12,714 nucleotides of DNA, taken from positions 1 through 12,714 of the forward strand of contig CAMCYT010000058.1 in assembly GCA_945885485.1 (NCBI GenBank), read 5' to 3'. Positions 1-6,006 of this stretch are shown here, one piece after another. Source of the stretch: Prosthecobacter debontii. GTDB lineage: Bacteria; Verrucomicrobiota; Verrucomicrobiia; Verrucomicrobiales; Akkermansiaceae. The first letter of the stretch is position 1. Every line of letters begins with the position of its first letter. The position numbers and the translations under genes were made by a program. Under the pieces are notes generated by a model, which saw only the letters and a program-made list of their open reading frames with translations, was not told the DNA's origin and did not search any database.

Positions 1-246
1 GTTTGCAGCGATCACGTTGACGCGGCCGCCTTCGCGGTCGAACTTCACTTGACCATCGGTCAAAGCGAAGAGGGTATGATCTTTACCGCAGCCAACACCC
101 ACACCTGGATGCACTTTGGTTCCGCGCTGGCGAATGATGATATTTCCAGCGATGACGGCTTGTCCGCCGAATTTTTTCACGCCGAGGCGCTTGCTGCGTG
201 AGTCACGTCCGTTCTTGACGGATCCTTGTCCTTTTTTATGGGCCAT
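1..246 (-). CDS. rpmA: 50S ribosomal protein L27 (C-terminus cut by window edge)
   Basis: Large-subunit ribosomal protein L27, whose N-terminal tail lies near the peptidyl-transferase centre. Reading the minus strand from the ATG at 246 gives 82 codons without a stop. The protein begins MAHKKGQGSVKNGRDS and continues with the family hallmarks KRLGVKKFGGQ, AGNIIIRQRGTK and VGVGCGKDHTLFAL. L27 is usually about 85 residues, so only a few C-terminal residues are missing. There is no N-terminal extension of the kind that Prp protease removes in Firmicutes; the tail starts directly at AHKKG. It lies 27 nt downstream of rplU on the same strand, the usual rplU-rpmA operon. No Shine-Dalgarno sequence precedes the ATG. 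Identification is secure. Confidence 0.97.
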   Translation of the reverse strand, partial: MAHKKGQGSVKNGRDSRSKRLGVKKFGGQAVIAGNIIIRQRGTKVHPGVGVGCGKDHTLFALTDGQVKFDREGGRVNVIAAN

Positions 247-273
247 GAGAGTAGGTTGGTTGAAATTGTGGAA

Positions 274-585
274 TTAGCCAATGGAGGTAATCTCCAACTT
301 GGTCATGTGACGGCGGAAACCAATCGTTTTGTGGAAACCTTTGCGGCGCTTGAATTTGAAAGCGACACCCTTAGGACCACGGAACTGATCGATCACCTTT
401 GCTGTGACGCTGCCGCCTACGATGAATGGGGTGCCGATGGTCACACTGTCACCTTCGCCACGAAGAAGGACTTCGTTGAATGTGATTTCTGAATCGACAG
501 CCGCTTCGAGTTTCTCGACGTCGAGTTTGTCACCTTGTTTGACGCGGGATTGTTTACCGCCTGTTTTGATTACTGCGTAGGCCAT
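274..585 (-). CDS. rplU: 50S ribosomal protein L21
   Basis: Ribosomal protein L21, a 23S rRNA-binding protein of the large subunit. The 103 residues match the usual family length. It starts MAYAVIKTGGKQ and carries GDKLDVEKL, the VTIGTPFIVGGSVTAKV block and the basic C-terminal segment KFKRRKGFHKTIGFRRHMTKLEI that defines L21. It is first in an rplU-rpmA pair transcribed leftwards. Its upstream region is shared with the divergent Fur-family gene but contains about 220 bp, enough for independent promoters. The sequence directly before the ATG (CCCTAAACGGCC in minus-strand sense) has no Shine-Dalgarno motif. Confidence 0.97.
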   Translation of the reverse strand: MAYAVIKTGGKQSRVKQGDKLDVEKLEAAVDSEITFNEVLLRGEGDSVTIGTPFIVGGSVTAKVIDQFRGPKGVAFKFKRRKGFHKTIGFRRHMTKLEITSIG

Positions 586-758
586 GGCCGTTTAGGGAAA
601 AGTTGGTTGTCCGCTATTGGAGCGGGCGCGGAATCCACCATGAATCGGCCTATCTTGCAAGGATTTTTTAAGTGTTTTTAAAAAACTTTCTTAATCTAGC
701 TGATTTGATTCCAAAATAGGCATGTATTTACGGGTTTTTTAGGAAATTGAAAATATAA
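586..758. other. divergent intergenic region upstream of rplU
   Basis: Non-coding DNA between the divergent rplU and Fur-family genes. The rplU-proximal half is GC-rich and the middle (about 660-720) is strongly AT-rich, with a 19-bp quasi-palindrome at 671-689 around TTTTTAAAAA. The AT-rich block could act as an UP element or bendable promoter DNA for rplU, but no convincing -35/-10 pair for rplU could be picked out by eye. The Fur-family promoter and operator lie at its right end and are listed separately. Confidence 0.4.
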
Positions 759-795
759 TTAGAATAGTTCTTGATAGTAATAAGAATGATTCTAA
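754..795 (+). promoter_or_regulatory. promoter and 37-bp palindromic Fur/PerR-type operator
   Basis: A perfect TATAAT box is at 754-759, though the -35 position 17 nt upstream (CGGGTT) is poor. Directly overlapping and following it is a 37-bp imperfect palindrome, 759-795, centred on 777, in which 14 of 18 half-site positions pair. It resolves into two Fur-box-like 7-1-7 units: TTAGAATAGTTCTTG (759-773) and TAAGAATGATTCTAA (781-795), 22 bp centre to centre. The second, better unit matches the PerR box TTATAATNATTATAA at 11 of 14 positions and the Fur box TGATAATNATTATCA at 10 of 14. The operator covers the -10 edge and expected transcription start and ends 12 nt before the regulator's ATG. 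Repression of its own gene is the natural inference. Confidence 0.65.
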
Positions 796-807
796 ATTGA
801 CGTCGAA

Positions 808-1227
808 ATGACAACTAACGGCTTACAACATCGACAAACGGAAATCCCGGAGGAGATCAATGGCCTCCGCATGACGCGGCAGCGCCAAGAAGTGTATCGA
901 TTCTTGATGGGAGAGCGCACCCACCCGACGGCGAACGAAGTTTTCATCAGCATCAAAGAAGCGCTACCACACGTGTCTCTGGCAACGGTTTACAACTGCC
1001 TTGAGGCACTGGTGCAGCATAAAATCATCCGCCAGGTGAACTTCGACCGCGAGCCATCCCGCTATTGCCCGAATCTCGATGAGCACGGCCATTTTCACGA
1101 CGAAACCACCGGCACGATTCACGACATCAAATTCAAGCCCGGGATCAACCTCACCGACATCCTCGACCTTCCGCCAAACACGGTGATCAAAGACATCGAA
1201 ATCACCCTCCGCGGCCAACTCGCCTAA
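808..1227 (+). CDS. Fur/PerR-family metalloregulator lacking zinc-site cysteine pairs
   Basis: Transcriptional repressor of the Fur superfamily, 139 residues. The winged-helix half is clear: RMTRQRQEVYRFL (21-33), HPTANEVF (39-46) and the recognition-helix region SLATVYNCLEALV (57-69). The dimerisation/metal half aligns as HGHFHDETTGTIHD (93-106) with PerR HYHAICENCGKIVD. H39, H93, H95 and D106 therefore keep regulatory-metal positions. Both structural-zinc cysteines at this spot are replaced (D98, T101), and no CxxC occurs at the C-terminus. The only cysteines are C64 and C87. C87, in RYCPN, falls where PerR has a ligand aspartate (D85). The start is chosen because it follows the operator at 759-795; there is no Shine-Dalgarno sequence. 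It precedes sufCBD by 78 nt, so iron, peroxide or Fe-S status is the likely signal. Fur and PerR subtypes cannot be separated from sequence alone. Confidence 0.9.
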   Translation: MTTNGLQHRQTEIPEEINGLRMTRQRQEVYRFLMGERTHPTANEVFISIKEALPHVSLATVYNCLEALVQHKIIRQVNFDREPSRYCPNLDEHGHFHDETTGTIHDIKFKPGINLTDILDLPPNTVIKDIEITLRGQLA

Positions 1228-1271
1228 AACCTTAAATTTTAAACTCTAAACTTCAAATACCGTAAGCCCAG

Positions 1272-1309
1272 CTTTGCGACCCTTTGCGACCTCCGCGCCT
1301 CTGCGGTGA
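1272..1309. repeat. intergenic GC-rich repeat with tandem 10-mers running into sufC start
   Basis: Two perfect tandem copies of CTTTGCGACC (1272-1281 and 1282-1291) are followed by CTCCGCGCCTCTGCGGTGAA. I remember runs built from CTTTGCG, CCTTTGCGACC and CTCTGCGGTGAA as dispersed intergenic repeats in Verrucomicrobiota and some other phyla; that is recollection, not a search. The last bases of the motif contain the GTG at 1306 used as the sufC start. The preceding 1228-1271 is AT-rich, with no terminator or clear promoter, so the regulator and suf genes may be co-transcribed. Confidence 0.5.
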
Positions 1310-2088
1310 AAAGCACAACTCTAGATATTTCCGCTAGGTCCCTTCAAATAAATAACCTCCACGCAACCCTCGAAAACGGCACTGAGATCCTCAAAGGCGT
1401 CAGCCTTGAAATTCCTACCGGTGAAATCCATGCTATCATGGGACCAAACGGATCTGGGAAATCCACGCTTTCCAAAGTCATCGCAGGTCACGAATCCTAC
1501 GTCCCAACCGCTGGAGAAATCCTGCTCGATGGCGTGGATATCTCTGAAATGTCCATCGATGAGCGTTCACGCGCCGGTATTTTCCTAGCGTTCCAATATC
1601 CCAACGAAGTCCCAGGCGTCTCCAACGCGAATTTCATCCGCGCGGCTCTTCAAGCTCGTTTGCCAAAAGGCGAGGAAATCGATGCCGTCGCCTATTACAA
1701 ATCGCTCTACGAAAAAATGGATCTGCTTGAGATGGATCGTAAATTCACTGGACGTGCCGTGAACGAAGGCTTCTCCGGTGGAGAAAAAAAGCGCAATGAA
1801 ATCCTCCAGATGATGATGCTCTCACCTAAATATTGCATCCTCGATGAAACCGATTCCGGGCTCGATATCGATGCGTTGAAAATCGTCGCGAAAGGTGTCA
1901 ACGCAATGCGCTCAGCGGATCGCGGTATGTTGCTCATCACTCACTATCAACGTCTGTTAGATTATATCAAACCCGACCAAGTCCACGTCATGGCAGAAGG
2001 TCGCATCGTGAAATCCGGCGGACCAGAACTTGCATTGGAGCTGGAAGAACACGGCTACGATTTCCTGAAAGAGCCTGCCCTCGCGTGA
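1306..2088 (+). CDS. sufC: Fe-S cluster assembly ATPase SufC
   Basis: Cytosolic ABC-type ATPase of the SUF system; it associates with SufB and SufD (SufBC2D) and drives conformational change during Fe-S cluster assembly. In 260 residues: Walker A GPNGSGKS (46-53), the Q-loop region FLAFQYPNEVPGVS (93-106), ABC signature FSGGEKKR (156-163), Walker B with D-loop CILDETDSGLD (177-187) and the H-loop His213 in ITHYQRLLDYI. It has no membrane domain, as expected. The start is uncertain. The family normally begins a residue or so before the equivalent of LQINNLH (13-19), so the GTG start adds about 11 residues; no ATG or TTG lies nearer. sufB follows after 37 nt. The function is secure; the N-terminus is not. 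Confidence 0.95.
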   Translation: MKSTTLDISARSLQINNLHATLENGTEILKGVSLEIPTGEIHAIMGPNGSGKSTLSKVIAGHESYVPTAGEILLDGVDISEMSIDERSRAGIFLAFQYPNEVPGVSNANFIRAALQARLPKGEEIDAVAYYKSLYEKMDLLEMDRKFTGRAVNEGFSGGEKKRNEILQMMMLSPKYCILDETDSGLDIDALKIVAKGVNAMRSADRGMLLITHYQRLLDYIKPDQVHVMAEGRIVKSGGPELALELEEHGYDFLKEPALA

Positions 2089-2125
2089 ATTCCTGAGTTT
2101 TAGTAAACCTTTTTAACATTTTCCC

Positions 2126-3568
2126 ATGTCATACCAAGAAACAGCCACCGCAATCCTCGATGAGGAGACGCACGATGCGATCAATATTGACCGTACCAAG
2201 GGCGACTTCACTTTTCCCGAGCGCAACAAATTCGATGCCGGTTGGGGGCTTTCCTCCAAGACGGTCGACTACATTTGTGATGTGAAACAAGATCCCGATT
2301 GGGTTCGCGAATTCCGTCACAAGGCTCTTGCAGTGTTTGAAAGCAAACCGATGCCGACCAATTGGGCGACCGAGGATTTGAACAACATTCATTTTGATAA
2401 AATCCGTTACTACCTTTCGGATGGTGAAAAACCGAAACGGACATGGGACGAAGTGCCTCCGGAAATTTTAGAGACGTTTGAGCGCTTGGGAATTCCTCAG
2501 CAAGAGCGCGCCTTCCTCGCTGGCGTGGAAGCCCAATACGATTCCGAGGCAGCTTACTCTAACATGAAAGAGGAGCTCACCAAACAAGGTGTGATTTTCG
2601 TCACATCCGCAGAAGGCCTGAAAGAACACGAGGAGATATTCCGTCCTTGGTTTGGAAAAGTCATCCCGACGGGCGACAACAAATTTTCCGCTCTCAACAG
2701 CGCGGTGTTTTCTGGCGGCTCATTCATCTACATCCCGAAAGGCGTGAAGCTCAAACAACCGCTCCAAGCCTATTTCCGCATCAACTCAGAATCGTTCGGC
2801 CAATTTGAAAGAACCCTCATCATCGCCGACGAAGGTTCAGAAGTGATGTATATGGAAGGCTGCACGGCTCCGAAATTCGAGACCGCGACTCTCCATTCCG
2901 CAGTGGTTGAATTGGTCGCACTTAAAGGAGCGAAAATCCAATACATCACGGTTCAGAACTGGTCGTCGAATGTTTTTAACCTCGTCACCAAGCGCGGCCT
3001 TGCGATGGAAGACGCGGAAGTTCGCTGGATCGATTGCAACATCGGCTCGCGCCTCACGATGAAATACCCAGGTGTGATTATGAAAGGCGAACGCGCACGC
3101 GGCGAAGTCATTTCCATCGCGCTCGCCAATACCGGCCAACATCAAGACACCGGCGCGAAAATGATTCACGCTGCGAACAACACCACCTCGAACGTCGTTT
3201 CAAAATCGATCTCGGTCGGCAAAGGTCGCTCGACCTATCGCGGCCAAGTCCACATCCCAAAACATCTCAAAGGCTGCAAAAATAATACGGAGTGCGATGC
3301 ACTGTTGATTAACAGCAATTCCCGCACCGACACCTATCCGGCGATCACCGTGAAAGGCAACCGCCACGCGACCCAACACGAAGCTTCGGTTTCACAAGTT
3401 TCCGAGGAAATGTTGTTCTACATGCAACAGCGCGGACTCAACCAAGGCCAGGCGATGTCGCTCGCCGTCAACGGTTTCATCAATGATCTCGTCCGCGAGT
3501 TCCCGATGGAATACTCGGTCGAATTGAAACGCCTCATCGATCTTGAAATGGAAGGCTCTGTAGGTTAA
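2126..3568 (+). CDS. sufB: Fe-S cluster assembly scaffold protein SufB
   Basis: Scaffold subunit of the SufBCD complex on which Fe-S clusters form, with sulfur delivered by a SufS/SufE- or SufU-type donor. The 480 residues are full length. The right-handed beta-helix core is recognisable through FIYIPKGVKLKQPLQAYFRIN (200-220), LIIADEGSEVMYMEGCTAP (231-249) and NWSSNVFNLVTKRG (278-291). Near the C-terminus, C390 in NNTECDALLI aligns by eye with E. coli SufB C405, and E419 in QHEASVSQVSEE aligns with E434, both important for cluster assembly. The closing MEYSVELKRLIDLEMEGSVG is typical SufB. It lies 37 nt after sufC and 22 nt before sufD. The leader has no Shine-Dalgarno motif; TTTTAACATTTTCCC precedes the ATG. 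Confidence 0.97.
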   Translation: MSYQETATAILDEETHDAINIDRTKGDFTFPERNKFDAGWGLSSKTVDYICDVKQDPDWVREFRHKALAVFESKPMPTNWATEDLNNIHFDKIRYYLSDGEKPKRTWDEVPPEILETFERLGIPQQERAFLAGVEAQYDSEAAYSNMKEELTKQGVIFVTSAEGLKEHEEIFRPWFGKVIPTGDNKFSALNSAVFSGGSFIYIPKGVKLKQPLQAYFRINSESFGQFERTLIIADEGSEVMYMEGCTAPKFETATLHSAVVELVALKGAKIQYITVQNWSSNVFNLVTKRGLAMEDAEVRWIDCNIGSRLTMKYPGVIMKGERARGEVISIALANTGQHQDTGAKMIHAANNTTSNVVSKSISVGKGRSTYRGQVHIPKHLKGCKNNTECDALLINSNSRTDTYPAITVKGNRHATQHEASVSQVSEEMLFYMQQRGLNQGQAMSLAVNGFINDLVREFPMEYSVELKRLIDLEMEGSVG

Positions 3569-3590
3569 TCACATAACATTTTTTACTTCT

Positions 3591-4841
3591 ATGACATCTG
3601 TCCTTCCAGCGTGGCTCCGAGCCCGCCAGCAAGCCGCTCAACAACGCTACGAATCCACTCCCACTCCAAAACGTGGTGATGAACAATGGCGCTTCTCCAA
3701 CATCAAACAGCTCAATTTCGAAAACCTCTCCGGCAAAGCATCGCCTGCCGACGCCGCAGACCTGATCTCGCGTTCGGTTGGACTCGCGACCCCCACTGCG
3801 AAATTCGTTTTCCTCAATGACGAACTCATCCACTCCGAAAGTTCATTAGCTACTTCCATCATATGCCTTCCTCTCGCCGAGGCGTTTGAAAAACATTCCG
3901 ATCTCGTTGAGCAACATTTCATGAAGCAAGAGACCCGCCTCGGCTCCGCGAAATACGCCGCGCTGCATGAAGCCTATGTTAAAAGCGGCTTGTTTGTGCA
4001 AGTGCCTGAAAACCAAATCGTCGAAGGCGCGATCGAGGTGCATCACTGGATTTCTGGAGGAGTAACCATCTTCCCTCACACGCTGGTGGTGACAGGAAAA
4101 TCATCTCAAGTACGCGTCGTGGATATTTTCCATTCCGTGGATACGGAAACCTCAGGTCTGGTGATTGCTTTCAATGATCTCTCTGCAGGTCAAAACTCCA
4201 GTCTCGACTACATCGCAATCCAAGATCTCAACGAAGTCAGCCGTATCATTTCAATCAACGAAACTTCTACAGCTCGCGACGCAAGGGCTAAAGGTTTTGT
4301 GCTAAACACCGGCGCCGCATGGGCGCGCAACGAATCGCTCTCCCGTCTCGAAGGCCCAGGCGCGCATTCCGATATGCTCAGCGTGTCGATTCCGGATCGC
4401 GAACAGGAATACGATCAACGCACCTATCAGCACCATGTTTCAGAAGGCGCATACTCGGATTTGCTCTACAAAAACACCCTCTACGGACATTCCAAAACGG
4501 TGTTTTCCGGGTTGATTTCCGTAGATGAAAAAGCACATCACACCGATGCCTATCAAACTTGCCGCAACCTTTTGATGACCGATGACTGCGAAGCAAACTC
4601 CATGCCCGGCCTCGAAATCAATGCGGACCAAGTCAAATGCTCTCACGGCTCCACCTCAGCTCAAATTTCCGATGAGGAAATTTTCTACCTCCAAGCACGC
4701 GGAATCGATCCAACGCGTGCCCGCCAACTCATCGCACGGGGTTTTTCCGTGGAAGTTGTTGAGCGCTTGAAAGACGAATCCATTGAGGCGCTCGTATTGA
4801 GTTACATTGACGAGAAATTCAATGGCATTGCCAAAGATTGA
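3591..4841 (+). CDS. sufD: Fe-S cluster assembly protein SufD
   Basis: SufB paralogue that heterodimerises with SufB and binds one SufC in the SufBC2D complex. In 416 residues: an N-terminal helical region ending in the family motif GDEQWRFSNIKQL (29-41), a long beta-helix domain, then YKNTLYGHSKTVFSGLISV (293-311), NLLMTDDCEANSMPGLEI (326-343) and KCSHGSTSAQISDEEIFYLQ (349-368). C350 and H352 in KCSHG correspond by eye to E. coli SufD C358 and H360, which contribute to cluster formation at the SufB-SufD interface. It closes the suf cluster here; the order is C-B-D, and no sufS, sufE, sufU or sufA follows. The peroxidase gene begins 43 nt downstream. Confidence 0.95.
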   Translation: MTSVLPAWLRARQQAAQQRYESTPTPKRGDEQWRFSNIKQLNFENLSGKASPADAADLISRSVGLATPTAKFVFLNDELIHSESSLATSIICLPLAEAFEKHSDLVEQHFMKQETRLGSAKYAALHEAYVKSGLFVQVPENQIVEGAIEVHHWISGGVTIFPHTLVVTGKSSQVRVVDIFHSVDTETSGLVIAFNDLSAGQNSSLDYIAIQDLNEVSRIISINETSTARDARAKGFVLNTGAAWARNESLSRLEGPGAHSDMLSVSIPDREQEYDQRTYQHHVSEGAYSDLLYKNTLYGHSKTVFSGLISVDEKAHHTDAYQTCRNLLMTDDCEANSMPGLEINADQVKCSHGSTSAQISDEEIFYLQARGIDPTRARQLIARGFSVEVVERLKDESIEALVLSYIDEKFNGIAKD

Positions 4842-4884
4842 TTCCGACACTTGTGAAAAAAATAAAGCGAAGTAACCTAACGCC

Positions 4885-5421
4885 ATGCTTCATCGAATTT
4901 TATTTCCCAGTATCGTATTAACCGCCTCCGCTTTCGCAACGGACATCTCTAAAATCCCGTTCAAATCGGCAGATGGCAAGGAAACCAACCTCGCTGCCTA
5001 CTCAGGGAAAGTCGTGTTGTTAGTCAACGTCGCCTCTAAATGCGGCTTCACCAAACAATACACCGGACTTCAAAAACTTTACGAAGACAATAAAGACAAG
5101 GGCTTAGTCATCCTTGCGTTTCCTTGTAATAATTTTGGCGGTCAGGAGCCAGGGACCATCGAAGAAATTGAGAAATTTTGCTCCACGACCTATAACGTAA
5201 CTTTTCCTATTATGGATAAAATTGACGTGAAAGGGGATAAGCAGCATCCGCTTTACACAGCCCTAACGGGTAAAGACGGCGCATTTCCTGGAGATGTGAA
5301 ATGGAATTTCGGGAAAATTCTCATTGGTAAAGATGGCAAGCCGCTGGCTCGCTTCGAATCCGGCACGAAGCCCGACAGCAAGGAATTAACCGAAGCCGTC
5401 ACCGCAGCTATGGGAGGGTAA
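4885..5421 (+). CDS. exported glutathione-peroxidase-family (thiol peroxidase) protein
   Basis: Thiol-dependent peroxidase that reduces hydrogen or lipid peroxides. Residues 1-18 (MLHRILFPSIVLTASAFA) look like a Sec signal peptide ending in AFA, so an envelope location is likely. The mature part has NVASKCGFT with peroxidatic C53, FPCNNFGGQEPG with Q87, and KWNFGKILI with W140 and N141, completing the GPx catalytic tetrad. C99 in KFCSTTYNVTFPIM sits where thioredoxin-dependent GPx enzymes carry the resolving cysteine, so a thioredoxin-like reductant is more likely than glutathione. The 178 residues fit the family plus a leader. It follows sufD by 43 nt with no terminator seen between, so it may belong to the suf transcript; this fits a peroxide/Fe-S stress theme. 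Confidence 0.93.
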   Translation: MLHRILFPSIVLTASAFATDISKIPFKSADGKETNLAAYSGKVVLLVNVASKCGFTKQYTGLQKLYEDNKDKGLVILAFPCNNFGGQEPGTIEEIEKFCSTTYNVTFPIMDKIDVKGDKQHPLYTALTGKDGAFPGDVKWNFGKILIGKDGKPLARFESGTKPDSKELTEAVTAAMGG

Positions 5422-5467
5422 ATCCCCATTGTCGTTAGGCCACACATCCGGATAGCCTGTTCTACTT

Positions 5468-5632
5468 ATGAAAAGATATCCTAAATTCAACAGAGCTGTC
5501 CTTATGGGCCTTTGTGCTTTAACTATTCTTGGCGCATCATCGTGTCTTCCGCTTGCCGCAGGCGCTGCTGCAGGTTATATTGCCCACGATGAAGGCTATC
5601 GCGTCAGCAATCTGGTTCACAAAACAGAATAA
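5468..5632 (+). CDS. mini-lipoprotein A (54 aa), first of a tandem related pair
   Basis: Short gene encoding 54 residues from MKRYPKFNRA to LVHKTE. The first 25 residues have a basic N-terminus and a hydrophobic stretch (AVLMGLCALTILG) followed by ASSC. C26 is therefore a plausible lipidation site, although Ala rather than Leu is at -3. After the cysteine comes LPLAAGAAAGYIAHDEGYRV, an Ala/Gly-rich patch followed by a polar tail. The same block, slightly altered, occurs in the next gene, which argues strongly that this short frame is real. It probably encodes an anchored envelope protein; I cannot assign a function. There is no Shine-Dalgarno sequence and no clear promoter between it and the peroxidase gene 46 nt upstream. 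Confidence 0.72.
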   Translation: MKRYPKFNRAVLMGLCALTILGASSCLPLAAGAAAGYIAHDEGYRVSNLVHKTE

Positions 5633-5666
5633 AACTCAAACCCACCCGTCTCCTCGTTTTGCGTTT

Positions 5667-5867
5667 ATGAGAAACTCAGCTCTTAAATTCTTCTTGGTAG
5701 GTTTCACCATCGTGACAGCGATGAGTTCCTGCGTGCCTCTAGCAGTCGGCGCAGCAGGAGTGGCTGCAGGCTACATCGCACGCGATGAGGGAGTGGGTGT
5801 CGCAGAACCTGCTGGTTCTAGCGGCACCGAGCCTAATTACGACTCCTCCGAGGCTCCAGTGTATTGA
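5667..5867 (+). CDS. mini-lipoprotein B (66 aa), second of a tandem related pair
   Basis: Encodes 66 residues starting MRNSALKFFL. The hydrophobic signal (FFLVGFTIVTAM) ends in SSC, making C22 the probable lipidated residue, with Met at -3. It is followed by VPLAVGAAGVAAGYIARDEG. Aligned with its neighbour, SSC-x-PLA, GAA and GYIA-x-DEG are shared, with a three-residue Gly/Ala insertion here. The C-terminal tail differs and is acidic/serine-rich (SSGTEPNYDSSEAPVY). The frame is open upstream to 5529, but that extension reads through the neighbouring gene in another frame and would bury the signal peptide, so the internal ATG at 5667 is preferred. The spacing of 34 nt and shared core suggest local duplication. 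Function unknown. Confidence 0.75.
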   Translation: MRNSALKFFLVGFTIVTAMSSCVPLAVGAAGVAAGYIARDEGVGVAEPAGSSGTEPNYDSSEAPVY

Positions 5868-5899
5868 TTCTCGCGCTTCACAGGTAGGAACTTAGGAGC

Positions 5900-5917
5900 G
5901 CCGATGCCCTCATCGGC
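5900..5917. repeat. short palindromic repeat, possible bidirectional terminator
   Basis: Perfect 7-bp stem GCCGATG / CATCGGC with a CCCT loop, preceded by AGGAGC and followed by ATTTAATA. It sits between the convergent mini-lipoprotein and GH16 genes, where a terminator is expected, but there is no real T-run on either side. The phrase AGGAGCGCCGAtg...catCGGC resembles REP-like intergenic palindromes I recall from Verrucomicrobiota. The rest of 5868-6006 shows nothing else of note. Confidence 0.45.
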
Positions 5918-6006
5918 ATTTAATATACAAGTCGAATACCAAGACTCGAAGTTCATTTAGCCTTAAGGGCCACCAATTCTTGGGAAGGTATTTTTGTAAA
6001 TCGCTA

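Noticed and set aside
226..492. 88-aa plus-strand frame opposite rplU
   Set aside because: It lies antisense to a clear ribosomal protein L21 gene, and its translation has no recognisable family features.
671..689. AT-rich quasi-palindrome AAGTGTTTTTAAAAAACTT as a terminator or operator
   Set aside because: Entirely A/T pairing in an AT-rich promoter region, with no GC stem and at the upstream side of both divergent genes; composition explains it.
5529..5666. N-terminal extension of mini-lipoprotein B (start at 5529)
   Set aside because: It reads through the first lipoprotein gene in another frame, is not hydrophobic, and would bury the signal peptide that begins at 5667.
5468..5867. The two mini-lipoproteins as one frameshifted gene
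   Set aside because: Each has its own ATG, signal-like segment, cysteine, core block and stop; this is duplication, not a broken single gene.
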